Source: Chloroflexota bacterium
GTDB taxonomy: Bacteria; Chloroflexota; Limnocylindria; Limnocylindrales; CSP1-4
Assembly (NCBI GenBank): GCA_021785115.1
Contig: JAJYGO010000425.1
Span: 1 to 14,160, forward strand
Direction of reading: 5' to 3'
DNA: 14,160 nt
The notes below the pieces were generated by a model. That model ran no database searches and was not told where the DNA came from. It saw nothing but the letters and a program-made list of their open reading frames with translations. Shown piece by piece: positions 1-8,917 of this stretch; the first letter of the stretch is position 1; every line of letters starts with the position of its first letter. The translations under genes were made by a program, and so were the position numbers.

Positions 1-3000
1 CCGCGGACATCGAGCCGGCGGGCACCGCGACCTGCCGCTCGCCGAGGATCCCACCGCCCCGCAGCGGCGACACGTGCGGGATCGTGCGGATCGCCGTCGT
101 GCCCTTCCCGTTCCCGTTCGCCCCGTGCGAGCCGTTGGCCAGTGGCCCGCGAGCGCCGGGACCCTCGGGGCGTTCGTCGCGGCCGTTCGACCAAGGGCCT
201 CCACTCGGCCGCGCCATCGTCCCCGCCGCCGGCCCGGATCCGCGGAAGCCGCCGGCGTCCGCGTTCCCCCATCCCCCGGACCCGCGCGCGCCGGCCTCGC
301 GGCCGCCCCGCCGGCCCCGGTCGAGCGCCTGGACCTGTCGGCCGAAGCCATCCTCCCCCAGCGCGGTGACGTCCTCCCACGTCCAGACCGCGTCGGCCAG
401 GATCACCGCTCCGTCGCCCTTGTGGTCCACCCGCCCGGCCACCAGCAGGATCGCGTCGGCCTGCCAGGTGGACGCGGTCGCCTCGAAGGTGCGGGGGAAG
501 ACGATCACCTCGACCGTCCCCTGCAGGTCCTCCAGCGTGGCAACCCCCATGGTCGCCTTGGACTTGGTGATGACCCGCCGCATGCCGGTGACGACGCCGC
601 CGACCACCACGCGCTGCTGGTCCAGCTCCTCCCCCAGGTCCCCGCTGTACGCCGTGACGTAGCGGTCCATCTGCTGGGCCAGTGCCCCCAACGGGTGGTC
701 GGAGAGGTAGAGCCCGATCAGCTCCTTCTCCCAGCGCAGGCGCTCCCTGGGCGGCGCCTCCGTCGCGGCGGGGAGCGGCCGGTCGAGCGCCTCCGGCTCG
801 GCTGCGTCGCCGAAGAGCGCCGTCTGGCCGCTGGAGCGGTCGCGCTGCTCGGACTGGGCGGCGGCCATCGCGTCGTCGAGCGCCAGCAGGAGCTGCGCCG
901 GATGCCCGAAGCGACCCAGTGCCCCGACCTTGATCAGCGACTCGAGGACACGCTTGTTGACGAGCCGGAGATCCACGCGGCGGCAGAGGTCGGCCAGGGA
1001 GCGGAAGTCGCCCTCCGCCTCGCGCGCCGCGATGATCGACTCGATGGCGCCCTGCCCGACGTTCTTGACCGCCAGCAGCCCGAACCGGATGGCCCCGTCC
1101 TCCACGGTGAAATCGAGGTGGCTCCGGTGCACGTCCGGAGGGCGCACCTCGATCCCGAGGCGCCGGCACTCTGCCACCGCGGCCGCCACCTTGTCGGTGT
1201 TGTCGCGGAACGCGGTGAGGACGCTGGCCATGTACTCGACCGTGTAGTTGGCCTTGAGGTACGCGGTCTGGTATGCCACCAGGCCGTACGTCGTCGCGTG
1301 GGCCTTGTTGAACCCGTACCGGGCGAACGGCTGGAACGCGGCGAAGACGGCCTCGATGACGTCCGGCTTGACGCCCCGCTCCGCGGCCTGGGGGACGAAC
1401 TTCGCCATCATCTGCTGCAGGACGTCGTTCTTCTTCTTGCGGATGGCGTAGCCGAGCGTGTCGGCCTCGGGGCCGCTGAATCCGGCCAGCGCCTTCGCGG
1501 CCGCCATGATGTCTTCCTGGTAGACGAAGATCCCGTAGGTCTTGGAGAGGTACGGCTCCAGGAGCGGGTGCAGGTAGGTGATCGGTTCCTCGCCGTGCTT
1601 GCGGCGGATGTAGGCCGGGATGTTGTCCATGGGACCGGGGCGGTAGAGCGCCACCATGGCCGCCAGGTCGTGGACGGAGGTGGGGCGCAGCTCCCGGACG
1701 TAGCGGCGCATCCCCGCGGACTCGAGCTGGAAGACGCCGGTGGTCTCGCCCGAGGCCAGCAGCTCGAAGGTCCGCGCGTCGTCCAGCGGGATGTGCTCGA
1801 GGTCGACCGCCACCCCGCGGTGCCGGCGTATCAGGTCGACCGCGTGCCGCAGGATCGTCAGGTTCGAGAGGCCCAGGAAGTCGAACTTGAGCAGGCCGAG
1901 CGCATCGACGCCGTGCATCTCGTACTGCGTCATCAGCGCCTCGGAGTTGGTGGCCTTCTGGAGCGGCATGATCTCGGTCAGCGGCTCGCGGCTGATCACC
2001 ACCCCGGCGGCGTGCGTGGAGGCGTTGCGCGCCACGCCCTCGACCTGCTTGGCGAGCTCGATCAGGCGGTGGATCTGCGGATCGCCCTCGTACATGCCGC
2101 GCAGCTCGGGTGCCTGCTCGATGGCCTCCTCCAGCTTGATCCCGAGCTGGTTGGGGACCGCCTTCGCGATCCGGTCGACGTCGCCGTAGGGCATCCCGAG
2201 GACGCGCCCGACGTCCCGGATCGCCGCCCGCGCCAGCATGGTGCCGAAGGTGATGATCTGGGCCACCCGGTCGGCGCCGTACTTGTGCGTGACGTAGTTG
2301 ATCACCTCGTCCCGGCGCGCGTCCTCGAAGTCGATGTCGATGTCGGGCATCGTCACCCGGTCGGGGTTGAGGAAGCGCTCGAACGGCAGGTCGTACTGGA
2401 TCGGGTCGACCGGCGTGATGCCGAGCGTGTGGGTCACGATGGAACCGGGCGCGCTGCCCCGGCAGGTGGTCGCGATTCCCTGCTCGCGCGCGAAGCGGGT
2501 GAAGTCCGCCACGATCAGGAAGTACGCGGCGTACCCCATGCGGCAGATGACGTCGAGCTCGTAGTCGAGCCGGTCGTGGATCTCCCGGGTGACCACCGGG
2601 TACCGCTCGCGGAGGCCCCGTTCGCACTCGGCGCGCAGCCAGCTCTCCACCGTGTGCCCCTCCGGCACCGGGAAGTCCGGGAGGCGCAGGTGCCCGAACG
2701 GCAGCTTGAGGTCGACCATCTCGGCGACCATCCGCGTGTTGCGGAGCGCCTCCGGCACGTGCCCGAAGGCCGCCTCCATCTCGGCCGCGCTCTTGAGGTA
2801 GAACTCCTCGCTCTCGAAGCGCATCCGGTTCGGGGTGTCCAGCGTGGACGCCGTGCCGATGCAGAGGAGGACGTCATGCGCCTCCGCCTGCGGACGCCGG
2901 ACGTAGTGCAGGTCGTTGGACGCGACGAGCGGGAGCCCCATCTCGGGCGCCAGCCGCAGGAGCTGCTCGTTCAGGCGACGCTGGAGGGGGATCCCGTGGT

Positions 3001-3541
3001 CCTGCAGTTCAAGGAAGAAGTTCCCCTTCCCGAGGATGTCGCTGTACAGGCCCGCGAGCCGCCGGGCGCTCTCCCAGTCGTCCACCTCCAGCGCCTTCGG
3101 GATCTCCCCGCCAAGGCAGGCGGACATGCCGATGAGCCCCTCGGAGTAGCGCGCCAGGCGGTCGTGGTCGATGCGCGGCTTGTAGTAGTACCCCTCGAGG
3201 TGCGCGTCGGTGACCAGGCGGCACAGGTTCTGGTAGCCGGTCCAGTTCTTCGCCAGCAGCACCAGGTGGTACGGCTGCGCGTCCGCCTTGCCCTCGCGGT
3301 CGGTCATCGAGCGCCGGGCGACGTACGTCTCGATCCCGATGATGGGCTTGATCCCGCGCTGGGTGGCGGCCTGGTAGAAGGCGACCGCCCCGTAGAGCGC
3401 GCCGTGGTCCGTGATCGCGAGCGAGTCGAAGCCGAGCGCGGACGCCTCCGAGACCAGGTCGTCGATGCGTCCCAGGCCGTCGAGCAGGCTGAACTCGGTG
3501 TGGACGTGGAGGTGGGTGAAGTCGTTGGGCGCGATGGTCAT
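1..3541 (-). CDS. dnaE: DNA polymerase III subunit alpha (C-terminus cut by window edge)
   Basis: This is the catalytic subunit of the replicative polymerase, which extends DNA at the fork in the cytoplasm. The reverse complement is open from an ATG at 3541 to base 1, about 1180 codons, with no stop; the end lies outside the window. The N-terminus starts MTIAPNDFTHLHVHTEFSLL, the PHP-domain signature, which supports this start although no clear Shine-Dalgarno precedes it. The polymerase motif PDIDIDF puts catalytic aspartates at D400 and D402, and KFDFLGL gives the third at D554, matching E. coli D401, D403 and D555. The finger motifs GPMDNIPAYI and YQEDIM are intact and there is no intein. 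Helix-hairpin-helix (about 860-910) and OB-fold (about 970-1055) regions follow. Residues 1066-1148 are a Gly/Arg/Asn-rich linker leading to a C-terminal tail. The gene lies 89 bp downstream of the DUF2461 gene and is probably co-transcribed with it. Confidence 0.97.
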   Translation of the reverse strand, partial: MTIAPNDFTHLHVHTEFSLLDGLGRIDDLVSEASALGFDSLAITDHGALYGAVAFYQAATQRGIKPIIGIETYVARRSMTDREGKADAQPYHLVLLAKNWTGYQNLCRLVTDAHLEGYYYKPRIDHDRLARYSEGLIGMSACLGGEIPKALEVDDWESARRLAGLYSDILGKGNFFLELQDHGIPLQRRLNEQLLRLAPEMGLPLVASNDLHYVRRPQAEAHDVLLCIGTASTLDTPNRMRFESEEFYLKSAAEMEAAFGHVPEALRNTRMVAEMVDLKLPFGHLRLPDFPVPEGHTVESWLRAECERGLRERYPVVTREIHDRLDYELDVICRMGYAAYFLIVADFTRFAREQGIATTCRGSAPGSIVTHTLGITPVDPIQYDLPFERFLNPDRVTMPDIDIDFEDARRDEVINYVTHKYGADRVAQIITFGTMLARAAIRDVGRVLGMPYGDVDRIAKAVPNQLGIKLEEAIEQAPELRGMYEGDPQIHRLIELAKQVEGVARNASTHAAGVVISREPLTEIMPLQKATNSEALMTQYEMHGVDALGLLKFDFLGLSNLTILRHAVDLIRRHRGVAVDLEHIPLDDARTFELLASGETTGVFQLESAGMRRYVRELRPTSVHDLAAMVALYRPGPMDNIPAYIRRKHGEEPITYLHPLLEPYLSKTYGIFVYQEDIMAAAKALAGFSGPEADTLGYAIRKKKNDVLQQMMAKFVPQAAERGVKPDVIEAVFAAFQPFARYGFNKAHATTYGLVAYQTAYLKANYTVEYMASVLTAFRDNTDKVAAAVAECRRLGIEVRPPDVHRSHLDFTVEDGAIRFGLLAVKNVGQGAIESIIAAREAEGDFRSLADLCRRVDLRLVNKRVLESLIKVGALGRFGHPAQLLLALDDAMAAAQSEQRDRSSGQTALFGDAAEPEALDRPLPAATEAPPRERLRWEKELIGLYLSDHPLGALAQQMDRYVTAYSGDLGEELDQQRVVVGGVVTGMRRVITKSKATMGVATLEDLQGTVEVIVFPRTFEATASTWQADAILLVAGRVDHKGDGAVILADAVWTWEDVTALGEDGFGRQVQALDRGRRGGREAGARGSGGWGNADAGGFRGSGPAAGTMARPSGGPWSNGRDERPEGPGARGPLANGSHGANGNGKGTTAIRTIPHVSPLRGGGILGERQVAVPAGSMSA

Positions 3542-3630
3542 GGGCACAGGCGCGCAGGGGTCCCGGGCATGGGCCAAGGATACGCGCCGGAGGGGATCCG
3601 GCGGCCGCCGGGCGGGCCCGGTTGGCGCGG

Positions 3631-4404
3631 CTACCGGGGCTCCAGCGTCGCGAGCAGCCGGAAGAACGGCAGGGCCGCCACAAGCAGGTCGGCGATCAGG
3701 TCGGGCAGTCCCGGCGAGAGCGCGTCCGCGTCCGAGAGTCGGCGGCCGAACGTCAGGTCCTTGAGTCGGAGCAGGTCCGCGTCGGGATGGTCGGGGCGGA
3801 AGCCGGCCGGCACGCGCGACAGCCGGTCCCCGTCCAGCCCCGAGAACGCATCGACGAACACGGGGTCGTCCAGCGCCGCGTGCACGGTATCGGGCTCGTC
3901 GGCGACGAGCGCTCGCCAGGCGCGCAGGACGGGAGCCCCGGGGTGCCACATGCCGCCGCCCAGGTAGACGTCGCCCGGTCCCAGGTGGAAGTAGCCGGCT
4001 CCGCCGCTGCGTCCCAGCGCGCGGTGCGCATCCCGCACCGACATCGTGCCGGCCCCGGCCTCGGCCAGGCGCCCGCCCGGCGCGCCCGCTCCCTCTCCCG
4101 CCCACGGGAAGCTCGCGCTCGCGTACGGCCGGTACGGGGACTTGTCCCGCGAGAACCGCACGTCACGGTAGATGCGGAACGGCGAGCGGGTCGGGTCCGA
4201 GACGAGCGGCAGGCCGCGGGCACGGAATCGCTCGGCCAGCGTCGTGCAGAGCGCCTCGAGGGGCTGCTTCACCAGCCGCTCGTACTCCACCTTGCGCGGC
4301 GCGAACCAGGCCCGATCGTTGTTCGCCGCCAGCCGGGCCAGGAAGTCGATCGCCTCGCGGCTGAACCCTTCGAACGGTGCCTGCCCGATGCCCCTGTCCG
4401 TCAT
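3631..4404 (-). CDS. DUF2461 family protein (TIGR02453-like)
   Basis: A 257-residue protein of the DUF2461 family, whose biochemical role is not established. Family hallmarks are visible: the N-terminal GFSREAIDFL segment, NNDRAWF at 28-34, the basic motif FRIYRDVRFSRDKSPYR at 76-92, and a later GYFHLGPGDVYLGGGMWHP block. Length fits the family (roughly 220-260). I chose the ATG at 4404 (MTDRGIGQ). The frame stays open to 4860, but that extension would run into the divergent promoter region and the AIM24 gene, and it has no family similarity that I recognise. A purine-rich stretch (GGGGGA) lies about 5-10 bases before the ATG. The TAG stop at 3631-3633 is 89 bp from the dnaE start, so the two genes are likely one transcription unit. 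The sequence looks soluble and cytoplasmic, with no signal peptide or membrane helix. Confidence 0.9.
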   Translation of the reverse strand: MTDRGIGQAPFEGFSREAIDFLARLAANNDRAWFAPRKVEYERLVKQPLEALCTTLAERFRARGLPLVSDPTRSPFRIYRDVRFSRDKSPYRPYASASFPWAGEGAGAPGGRLAEAGAGTMSVRDAHRALGRSGGAGYFHLGPGDVYLGGGMWHPGAPVLRAWRALVADEPDTVHAALDDPVFVDAFSGLDGDRLSRVPAGFRPDHPDADLLRLKDLTFGRRLSDADALSPGLPDLIADLLVAALPFFRLLATLEPR

Positions 4405-4493
4405 CCCGGTCCCCCGCTGTCCGGCCGCCGTCCCGTGCCCGCGACCGTGATACGCGGCGGCCGTGGCCACCGGTGACGGCGACTGCCGGGTCG

Positions 4494-4522
4494 ACTGTAC
4501 CGTGCGCGCGACCGTACTTCCA
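4494..4522 (-). promoter_or_regulatory. Candidate promoter for the DUF2461-dnaE unit
   Basis: On the minus strand a TGGAAG box (4522-4517) is followed, after 17 bases, by TACAGT (4499-4494). The -10 box is good and the -35 box is weak. Transcription would start near 4487, leaving an untranslated leader of about 80 bases before the ATG at 4404. This is a visual consensus match only. Confidence 0.3.
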
Positions 4523-4544
4523 CCACCGTCGGGTCGCAGCGCGC

Positions 4545-4573
4545 TTGACACGCGGGTCGGGGACCGACACGAT
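4545..4573 (+). promoter_or_regulatory. Candidate sigma-70 type promoter for the AIM24 gene
   Basis: A perfect TTGACA at 4545-4550 is followed, after exactly 17 bases, by CACGAT at 4568-4573, a one-mismatch version of the TAnnnT type -10 box of GC-rich bacteria. It would start transcription near 4580, giving a leader of about 45 bases before the ATG at 4625. It lies in the 220-bp gap between two divergent genes, which is where a promoter is needed. Confidence 0.5.
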
Positions 4574-4624
4574 CGGCGACGGGGCGCGGACAGGGATGCC
4601 GTCCCCAACCGCGAGGGGGATCCG

Positions 4625-5329
4625 ATGCCGAACACGCCACCCGCGCTCCTGCCCACCCGCGTCGACGAGGGCCGCGCACCCGGCCTCTCGTACCGCATCG
4701 AGGGGGAGCTCGTCCCGGTGCTCCACGTGGTCCTGGACGGAAGCCACGGTCTCTTCTTCGAGCACCACGTGGTGCTCTGGAAGGATCCGAACCTGCTGAT
4801 CGGGATGCACCCGCTCTCCGGCGCCTTCAAGCGCGTGGTGGCTGGGATGCCGATCTTCATGACCGAGACGCAGTCGCCCGGCGAGATCGCCTTCTCGCGG
4901 GACGATCCCGGGCACGTCCTCTCGCTGCACCTGCCTCCGGGCCGGTCGATCTACGTGCGCGAGCACCAGTTCCTGGCAGCGACGGTGGGGGTCGACTACT
5001 CCTACACGCGGGTCAAGGGCATCTCGAACATGCTCTTCGGCGGGACGGGCTTCTTCATCGACCGGTTCCGGGCCGGCGGCGAGGAGGGCGTGGTCTGGCT
5101 GCACGGCTACGGCAACGTCTTCGAGAAGGAGCTCGGGCCCGGCGAGGCGATCGACGTGGAAGGCGGCGGGTGGATATACCGGGACGAGAGCGTCGAGATG
5201 CAGCCGGCCGTCTACGGGCTGAAGACCGGGATCTTCGGAGGCTCCGGGCAGCTCGTGTTCAACCGGTTCACGGGTCCGGGCCGGGTCGGGATCCAGTCCG
5301 CCTACGTCCACCTGCCGACGGAGAACTGA
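4625..5329 (+). CDS. AIM24 family protein (DUF124 / TIGR00266-like)
   Basis: A 234-residue protein of the AIM24 family, a beta-rich fold found in bacteria, archaea and mitochondria. The bacterial role is not defined. The pattern is typical: YRIEGELVPVLHVVL near the start, the central repeat MPIFMTETQSPGEIAFS with the related block SNMLFGGTGFFIDRF, and then VVWLHGYGNVFEKELGPGE and IYRDESVEM. The ATG at 4625 is preceded by a clear GAGGGGG Shine-Dalgarno at the right spacing. The same frame is open upstream to 4463, but that part has no ribosome site and contains the predicted promoter, so I reject the longer form. There is no signal peptide or membrane helix. The gene is monocistronic: it runs away from the DUF2461 gene and converges on the EamA transporter gene 56 bp downstream. 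Confidence 0.92.
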   Translation: MPNTPPALLPTRVDEGRAPGLSYRIEGELVPVLHVVLDGSHGLFFEHHVVLWKDPNLLIGMHPLSGAFKRVVAGMPIFMTETQSPGEIAFSRDDPGHVLSLHLPPGRSIYVREHQFLAATVGVDYSYTRVKGISNMLFGGTGFFIDRFRAGGEEGVVWLHGYGNVFEKELGPGEAIDVEGGGWIYRDESVEMQPAVYGLKTGIFGGSGQLVFNRFTGPGRVGIQSAYVHLPTEN

Positions 5330-5385
5330 GCGCCGGGCCCGGGCGAAGACCGCCAGCGGCCGGCCGAGAGTCGCTCGCGGTGCTC
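5330..5385. other. Convergent intergenic gap with short palindromes
   Basis: The 56 bases separate the ends of two converging genes. They contain two perfect 10-bp palindromes, CCGGGCCCGG (5333-5342) and CGGCCGGCCG (5357-5366), but no hairpin with a proper loop and no T-run. If transcription stops here in either direction, it is not by a canonical intrinsic terminator. Confidence 0.4.
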
Positions 5386-6297
5386 CTAGCCACCGTCCTC
5401 GGCCGCCAGCGCCGAGGGGGCCGTCCGCGCCTCGTGGCGGATCACCACGGCCACGGCGCCCAGCACGAGGACCGCGCCGCCGAGCAGGAACGGCGTCAAC
5501 GGCTCGGAGAGGATCGCCCAGCCGAGCACCAGCGCGATCACCGGATTCACGTAGGCGTACGTCGCCACCTGCGAGACCGGCGCGTGCGCCAGCAGCCAGG
5601 TGTACGCGGTGAAGCCCAGCAGCGAGCCGAACACGACCAGGTAGGCCAGCGCGAGCCACGCCCGGGGCTCGACGCCGGAGGGCACCGCCTCGCCAGGGAC
5701 CAGCACCGACGCCCCCAGCAGGACCGCGCCGCCCGCCAGCATCTCGATCGCCGTGGAGACGAGGGCGTCGCGGGGCATCGGGATCCGCCCGGAGGCGAAT
5801 GACCCGGCCGCCCACGAGACGCAGGCGGCCACCAGCAACAGGCCGGCGCCCAGGTCGGCCGACCCCGGTTCGCCCTGCGAGGCGAGCAACCCAACGCCGA
5901 CGAAGCCCAGCGCCACGCCGCCCAGGGTCCCCCGGGTGACCCGCTCCTTCGCCAGCGCCCGGAAGACCACCACCCAGAGCGGGATGGAGGCGGCGACCAG
6001 CGCCGCGAGCGAGGACGGCACGTGCTGCTCCGCCGCCGTGATCCCACCGTTACCCGCCGCGAGCAGGGCGACCCCCACCGCGGCGGCCCCGAGCAGCTCC
6101 TGACGGGACAGCGCGAAGCGGCGCGGACCGCCCCGTGCCACCAGCACGACGGCCAGGATCAGCCCCGCGACCACGAACCGGATACCGGCGCTCAGCAGGG
6201 GCGGGAGGCCCTCCACCATCACCCGGATCGCCAGGTAGGTCGAGCCCCAGACCACGTAGACGATGCCCAGCGCGACCGCCACGTGCCACGCCGGCAC
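5386..6297 (-). CDS. EamA/DMT-superfamily transporter (YedA/RhaT-like)
   Basis: A 303-residue integral membrane protein of the drug/metabolite transporter superfamily, with two EamA repeats (about residues 8-138 and 150-287) and about ten hydrophobic helices. Diagnostic segments are VVWGSTYLAIRVMVEGLPP at the N-terminus and, in the second repeat, TAYTWLLAHAPVSQVATYAY followed by VNPVIALVLGWAILSEPLT. Such proteins usually export amino acids or other small metabolites, but the substrate cannot be read from sequence. Translation probably begins at a GTG (6297); no strong Shine-Dalgarno is visible, and no better in-frame start lies upstream. It starts 32 bp after the stop of the ABC ATPase gene on the same strand, so it is likely the last gene of the importer operon. 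The C-terminal tail is short and hydrophilic. Family is certain, substrate unknown. Confidence 0.92.
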   Translation of the reverse strand: MPAWHVAVALGIVYVVWGSTYLAIRVMVEGLPPLLSAGIRFVVAGLILAVVLVARGGPRRFALSRQELLGAAAVGVALLAAGNGGITAAEQHVPSSLAALVAASIPLWVVVFRALAKERVTRGTLGGVALGFVGVGLLASQGEPGSADLGAGLLLVAACVSWAAGSFASGRIPMPRDALVSTAIEMLAGGAVLLGASVLVPGEAVPSGVEPRAWLALAYLVVFGSLLGFTAYTWLLAHAPVSQVATYAYVNPVIALVLGWAILSEPLTPFLLGGAVLVLGAVAVVIRHEARTAPSALAAEDGG

Positions 6298-6329
6298 GTC
6301 GCGGGGATCGACGGCCGGCGGCCGTCGGG

Positions 6330-7979
6330 TCAGGCGACGCCCTCCCCATGCGGACTGCCTCCGGCCACGTCCGAGGAGCCCAGGGCGGCCGCGGCCTCCG
6401 CGATCTGCGTGGCCGTCGGGAGCGCGGTCTCCGCCGCGCCGCCCGCCATGAGCAGGCCGATCCGCTCGCGGTCGGCGGTGGCGCTCGGCATCGCTTCGAC
6501 GATCCGGCCCTGGTAGATCACCGCGATCGTGTCGGAGAGCGAGAAGATCTCGTCGAGCTCGCTCGAGATCAGCAGGATCGCCAGTCCCTCGTCGCGCTTC
6601 TGGATGAGCTCGCGGTGGATGAACTCGGTCGCGCCGACGTCCAGGCCCCGGGTGGGTTCGGCCGCCACCATCACCCTGGGATCCTCGGCCAGCTCGCGGG
6701 CGACGACCACCTTCTGCTGGTTGCCGCCGGACAGCGACGAGGCGGGAGCATCGGGGTTGGGCGGCCGGATGTCGAACTGGCGGACGAGGGCCTCCGCGCG
6801 CTGGTCGACCGCCGCGGAGTTGCGCTGTCCCCGAACGGCGAACGGGGGCCTGCTCTGCGATCCGAGGATGAGGTTGTCCTTGACCTCGAACGGCAGCACG
6901 AGGCCGCGGGCGTGCCGGTCCTCGGGGATGTAGGCCAGGCCGTTGGCTCGCCGAGCGGCCGCGGGCTGGGTGCCCACGTCGGTCCCCTGCAGGTAGATGT
7001 GCCCGGCCGTGATGGGGCGGAGGCCTGCGATCGCCTCGGCCAGCTCCAGCTGCCCGTTGCCGCTGACGCCGGCGATCCCGACGATCTCTCCGGAGCGCAC
7101 CGCCAGGTCGATCCCGGCCAGCGCCTGGAGACCGCGGTCCGAGTCCGCCCTGACGCCCTCGAGCCGCAGCCGCTCGTCCCCGAGGTGGGCCTCGTCGCGC
7201 TCGACGCGCAGGAGGACCTCGCGGCCGACCATGGCCCGTGCGATCTCGGGGGGCGACGTGTGCGCCGTCGCCAGGACGCCAGCGTTCCGGCCCTGGCGGA
7301 GCACGGTCACACGTTCGGAGATGGCCATCACTTCGTTGAGCTTGTGGGTGATGAGGATGACGGTCTTGCCGCCGCCGACGAGTCCCCGCAGGATCTCGAA
7401 GAGCTCGTCGGTCTCCTGCGGCGTGAGCACCGCGGTCGGCTCGTCGAAGACCAGCAGCCGCGACCCGCGGTAGAGGATCTTGAGCAGCTCGACGCGCTGC
7501 TGGATCCCCACCGGCAGCGTCTCGACCCGCGCGGATGGATCCACGATGAGGCCGAACCGCTCCGAGAGATCGCGGACCTGGCGGACCGCGGCCGCACGGT
7601 CCAGCCTGATCCCGCCCGGCTCCTGGCCCAGGACCACGTTCTCCGCAACGGACATGACCGGGACCAGCTGGAAATGCTGGTGCACCATGCCGATCCCGGC
7701 CGCGATCGCGTCTCGCGGGCCCCGGATGCGGACCGGGTTCCCGTCGATCAGGATCTCCCCCTCGTCCGGGTGGATCAGCCCGTAGAGGATGTTCATCAGC
7801 GTGGTCTTGCCCGCGCCGTTCTCCCCGACCACGGCGTGGATCTCGCGATCGCGAACGTCGAGGTTCACGTGGTCGTTCGCCAGCAGGGTGCCGAACGACT
7901 TGGTGATCCCGCGCATCTCCAGGTGCGGCGTCGCCACGCCGGCCGGGAGCGACGTGTCTCCGGGGGCCACGGCGGTCAT
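6330..7979 (-). CDS. ABC transporter ATP-binding protein, double NBD, nucleoside/BMP type
   Basis: A 549-residue fusion of two nucleotide-binding domains that powers the adjacent permeases (NupO/YufO and sugar-type CUT2 ATPase family). NBD1 is complete: Walker A GENGAGKTT at 52-60, Q-loop around HQHFQL at 100-105, the family-type signature VGIQQRVE at 157-164, Walker B LLVFDEPTA at 175-183, and H-loop H212. NBD2 is degenerate: its Walker A reads GVSGNGQLE at 304-312 without the lysine, the Walker B aspartate is replaced (VAAEPTRGLD at 438-447), and the H-loop histidine is missing (ISSELDE), while the signature LSGGNQQK at 416-423 is perfect. This asymmetry is known for the family. The ATG at 7979 overlaps the permease stop as ATGA, so translation is likely coupled. 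A much longer open frame upstream is shadow coding over the permease gene. Confidence 0.96.
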   Translation of the reverse strand: MTAVAPGDTSLPAGVATPHLEMRGITKSFGTLLANDHVNLDVRDREIHAVVGENGAGKTTLMNILYGLIHPDEGEILIDGNPVRIRGPRDAIAAGIGMVHQHFQLVPVMSVAENVVLGQEPGGIRLDRAAAVRQVRDLSERFGLIVDPSARVETLPVGIQQRVELLKILYRGSRLLVFDEPTAVLTPQETDELFEILRGLVGGGKTVILITHKLNEVMAISERVTVLRQGRNAGVLATAHTSPPEIARAMVGREVLLRVERDEAHLGDERLRLEGVRADSDRGLQALAGIDLAVRSGEIVGIAGVSGNGQLELAEAIAGLRPITAGHIYLQGTDVGTQPAAARRANGLAYIPEDRHARGLVLPFEVKDNLILGSQSRPPFAVRGQRNSAAVDQRAEALVRQFDIRPPNPDAPASSLSGGNQQKVVVARELAEDPRVMVAAEPTRGLDVGATEFIHRELIQKRDEGLAILLISSELDEIFSLSDTIAVIYQGRIVEAMPSATADRERIGLLMAGGAAETALPTATQIAEAAAALGSSDVAGGSPHGEGVA

Positions 7980-8917
7980 TCGCCCACCTCGTACGGCACG
8001 CCGTCGGCCGCCGGTGCGATGGCCCGTCCCACGAACCCGGCCAGGGCCACCACCGTCAGCACGTACGGCGTGGCGGCCACCAGCTGGTCGGGGAAGCCGG
8101 TCCCCTGAAGGTTGATGCCGAGCGACTGGCCGAATCCGAAGAGCAGGCATGCGAGGAACGCGCCGATCGGGTTCCACTTCCCGAAGATCATGGCCGCCAG
8201 CGCGATGAAACCTGCGCCGCTCGTCATGTTGTCGCTGAACGAGTGGGCCACGCTCAGCGACAGGTAGGCGCCACCGAGACCCGACAGCAGGCCGCTCAGG
8301 ATCACGCACAGGTAGCGAATCCGGTAGACGGAGATCCCCAGCGTGTCGGCCGCCCGCGGATGCTCGCCCACCGCGCGGATCCGGAGCCCGATCCGCGTGC
8401 GGAAGAGGAACCACCACGCCAGTGGCACCGCCAGGATGGAGAGCCAGACCACCAGGTTCTGATCCCCGATGACGGCACCCACGAACGGGATGTTGTTGAT
8501 CACCGGGATCTTGACGTCGGGCAGCGCCGGGATGTCGGAGGGGGTGCCGCTGGTCGCGAAGAACCGGAACATCAGGAAGCTCGTGAGGCCGAGCGCCAGC
8601 AGGTTGATGGCCATGCCGGAGACGATCTGGTTGGCACGCAGGTGGATGGAGGCCACGCCATGGATGGCGGCGATGAGCCCGCCGCACAGGACGGAGGCGA
8701 GCGTCGCAAGCACGATGTCGTGCGTGGCCGCCGCGACCAGCACCGAGAAGAAGGCGCCAACCAGCATCATGCCTTCCATCGCGATGTTGACCACGCCCGA
8801 CCGCTCCGAGATGACGCCGCCCAGGGCGGCGAGGGTGAGCGGAGCGGCGAATCGCAGGGTGCCGGCCCACAGGTCGGGCCGGGCGAAGATCGAGGCGAGC
8901 GTGCCGATGACGTCCAT
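7976..8917 (-). CDS. ABC transporter permease 2 (BPD_transp_2 family, NupQ-like)
   Basis: A 313-residue inner-membrane permease, one half of the predicted nucleoside channel. The segment ISERSGVVNIAMEGMML at about 36-52 is the strong family signature. Further conserved parts are LRANQIVSGMAINLLALG and GLRIRAVGEHPRAADTLGIS, the coupling-helix region that contacts the ATPase. About eight to nine hydrophobic helices are apparent. The ATG at 8917 was chosen because it sits in a TGATG overlap with the stop of permease 1. The frame is open further to 9709, but there it only shadows permease 1. The TGA stop at 7976-7978 overlaps the ATPase start (ATGA). Both junctions indicate translational coupling and fixed subunit ratios. 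Substrate specificity is inferred from the BMP-type partner. Confidence 0.95.
   Translation of the reverse strand: MDVIGTLASIFARPDLWAGTLRFAAPLTLAALGGVISERSGVVNIAMEGMMLVGAFFSVLVAAATHDIVLATLASVLCGGLIAAIHGVASIHLRANQIVSGMAINLLALGLTSFLMFRFFATSGTPSDIPALPDVKIPVINNIPFVGAVIGDQNLVVWLSILAVPLAWWFLFRTRIGLRIRAVGEHPRAADTLGISVYRIRYLCVILSGLLSGLGGAYLSLSVAHSFSDNMTSGAGFIALAAMIFGKWNPIGAFLACLLFGFGQSLGINLQGTGFPDQLVAATPYVLTVVALAGFVGRAIAPAADGVPYEVGE

Noticed and set aside
304..549. Inactivated second ATPase domain (missing Walker lysine, aspartate and histidine) as gene decay
   Set aside because: A degenerate second site is the normal state in this ATPase family, and the frame and signature motif are intact.
74..3967. 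A 1297-codon open frame on the plus strand
   Set aside because: It is the antisense of dnaE. The minus strand encodes a complete set of polymerase motifs, while the plus frame is Arg/Val/Asp-rich with no recognisable domain; such long shadows are expected at this GC content.
4405..4860. N-terminal extension of the DUF2461 protein by 152 residues
   Set aside because: It would overlap the AIM24 gene and both candidate promoters, and has no family similarity; the ATG at 4404 gives the normal length.
6135..8108. A 657-codon plus-strand frame opposite the ATPase gene
   Set aside because: It is a shadow of the ATPase reading frame, has biased composition and no ribosome site or domain.
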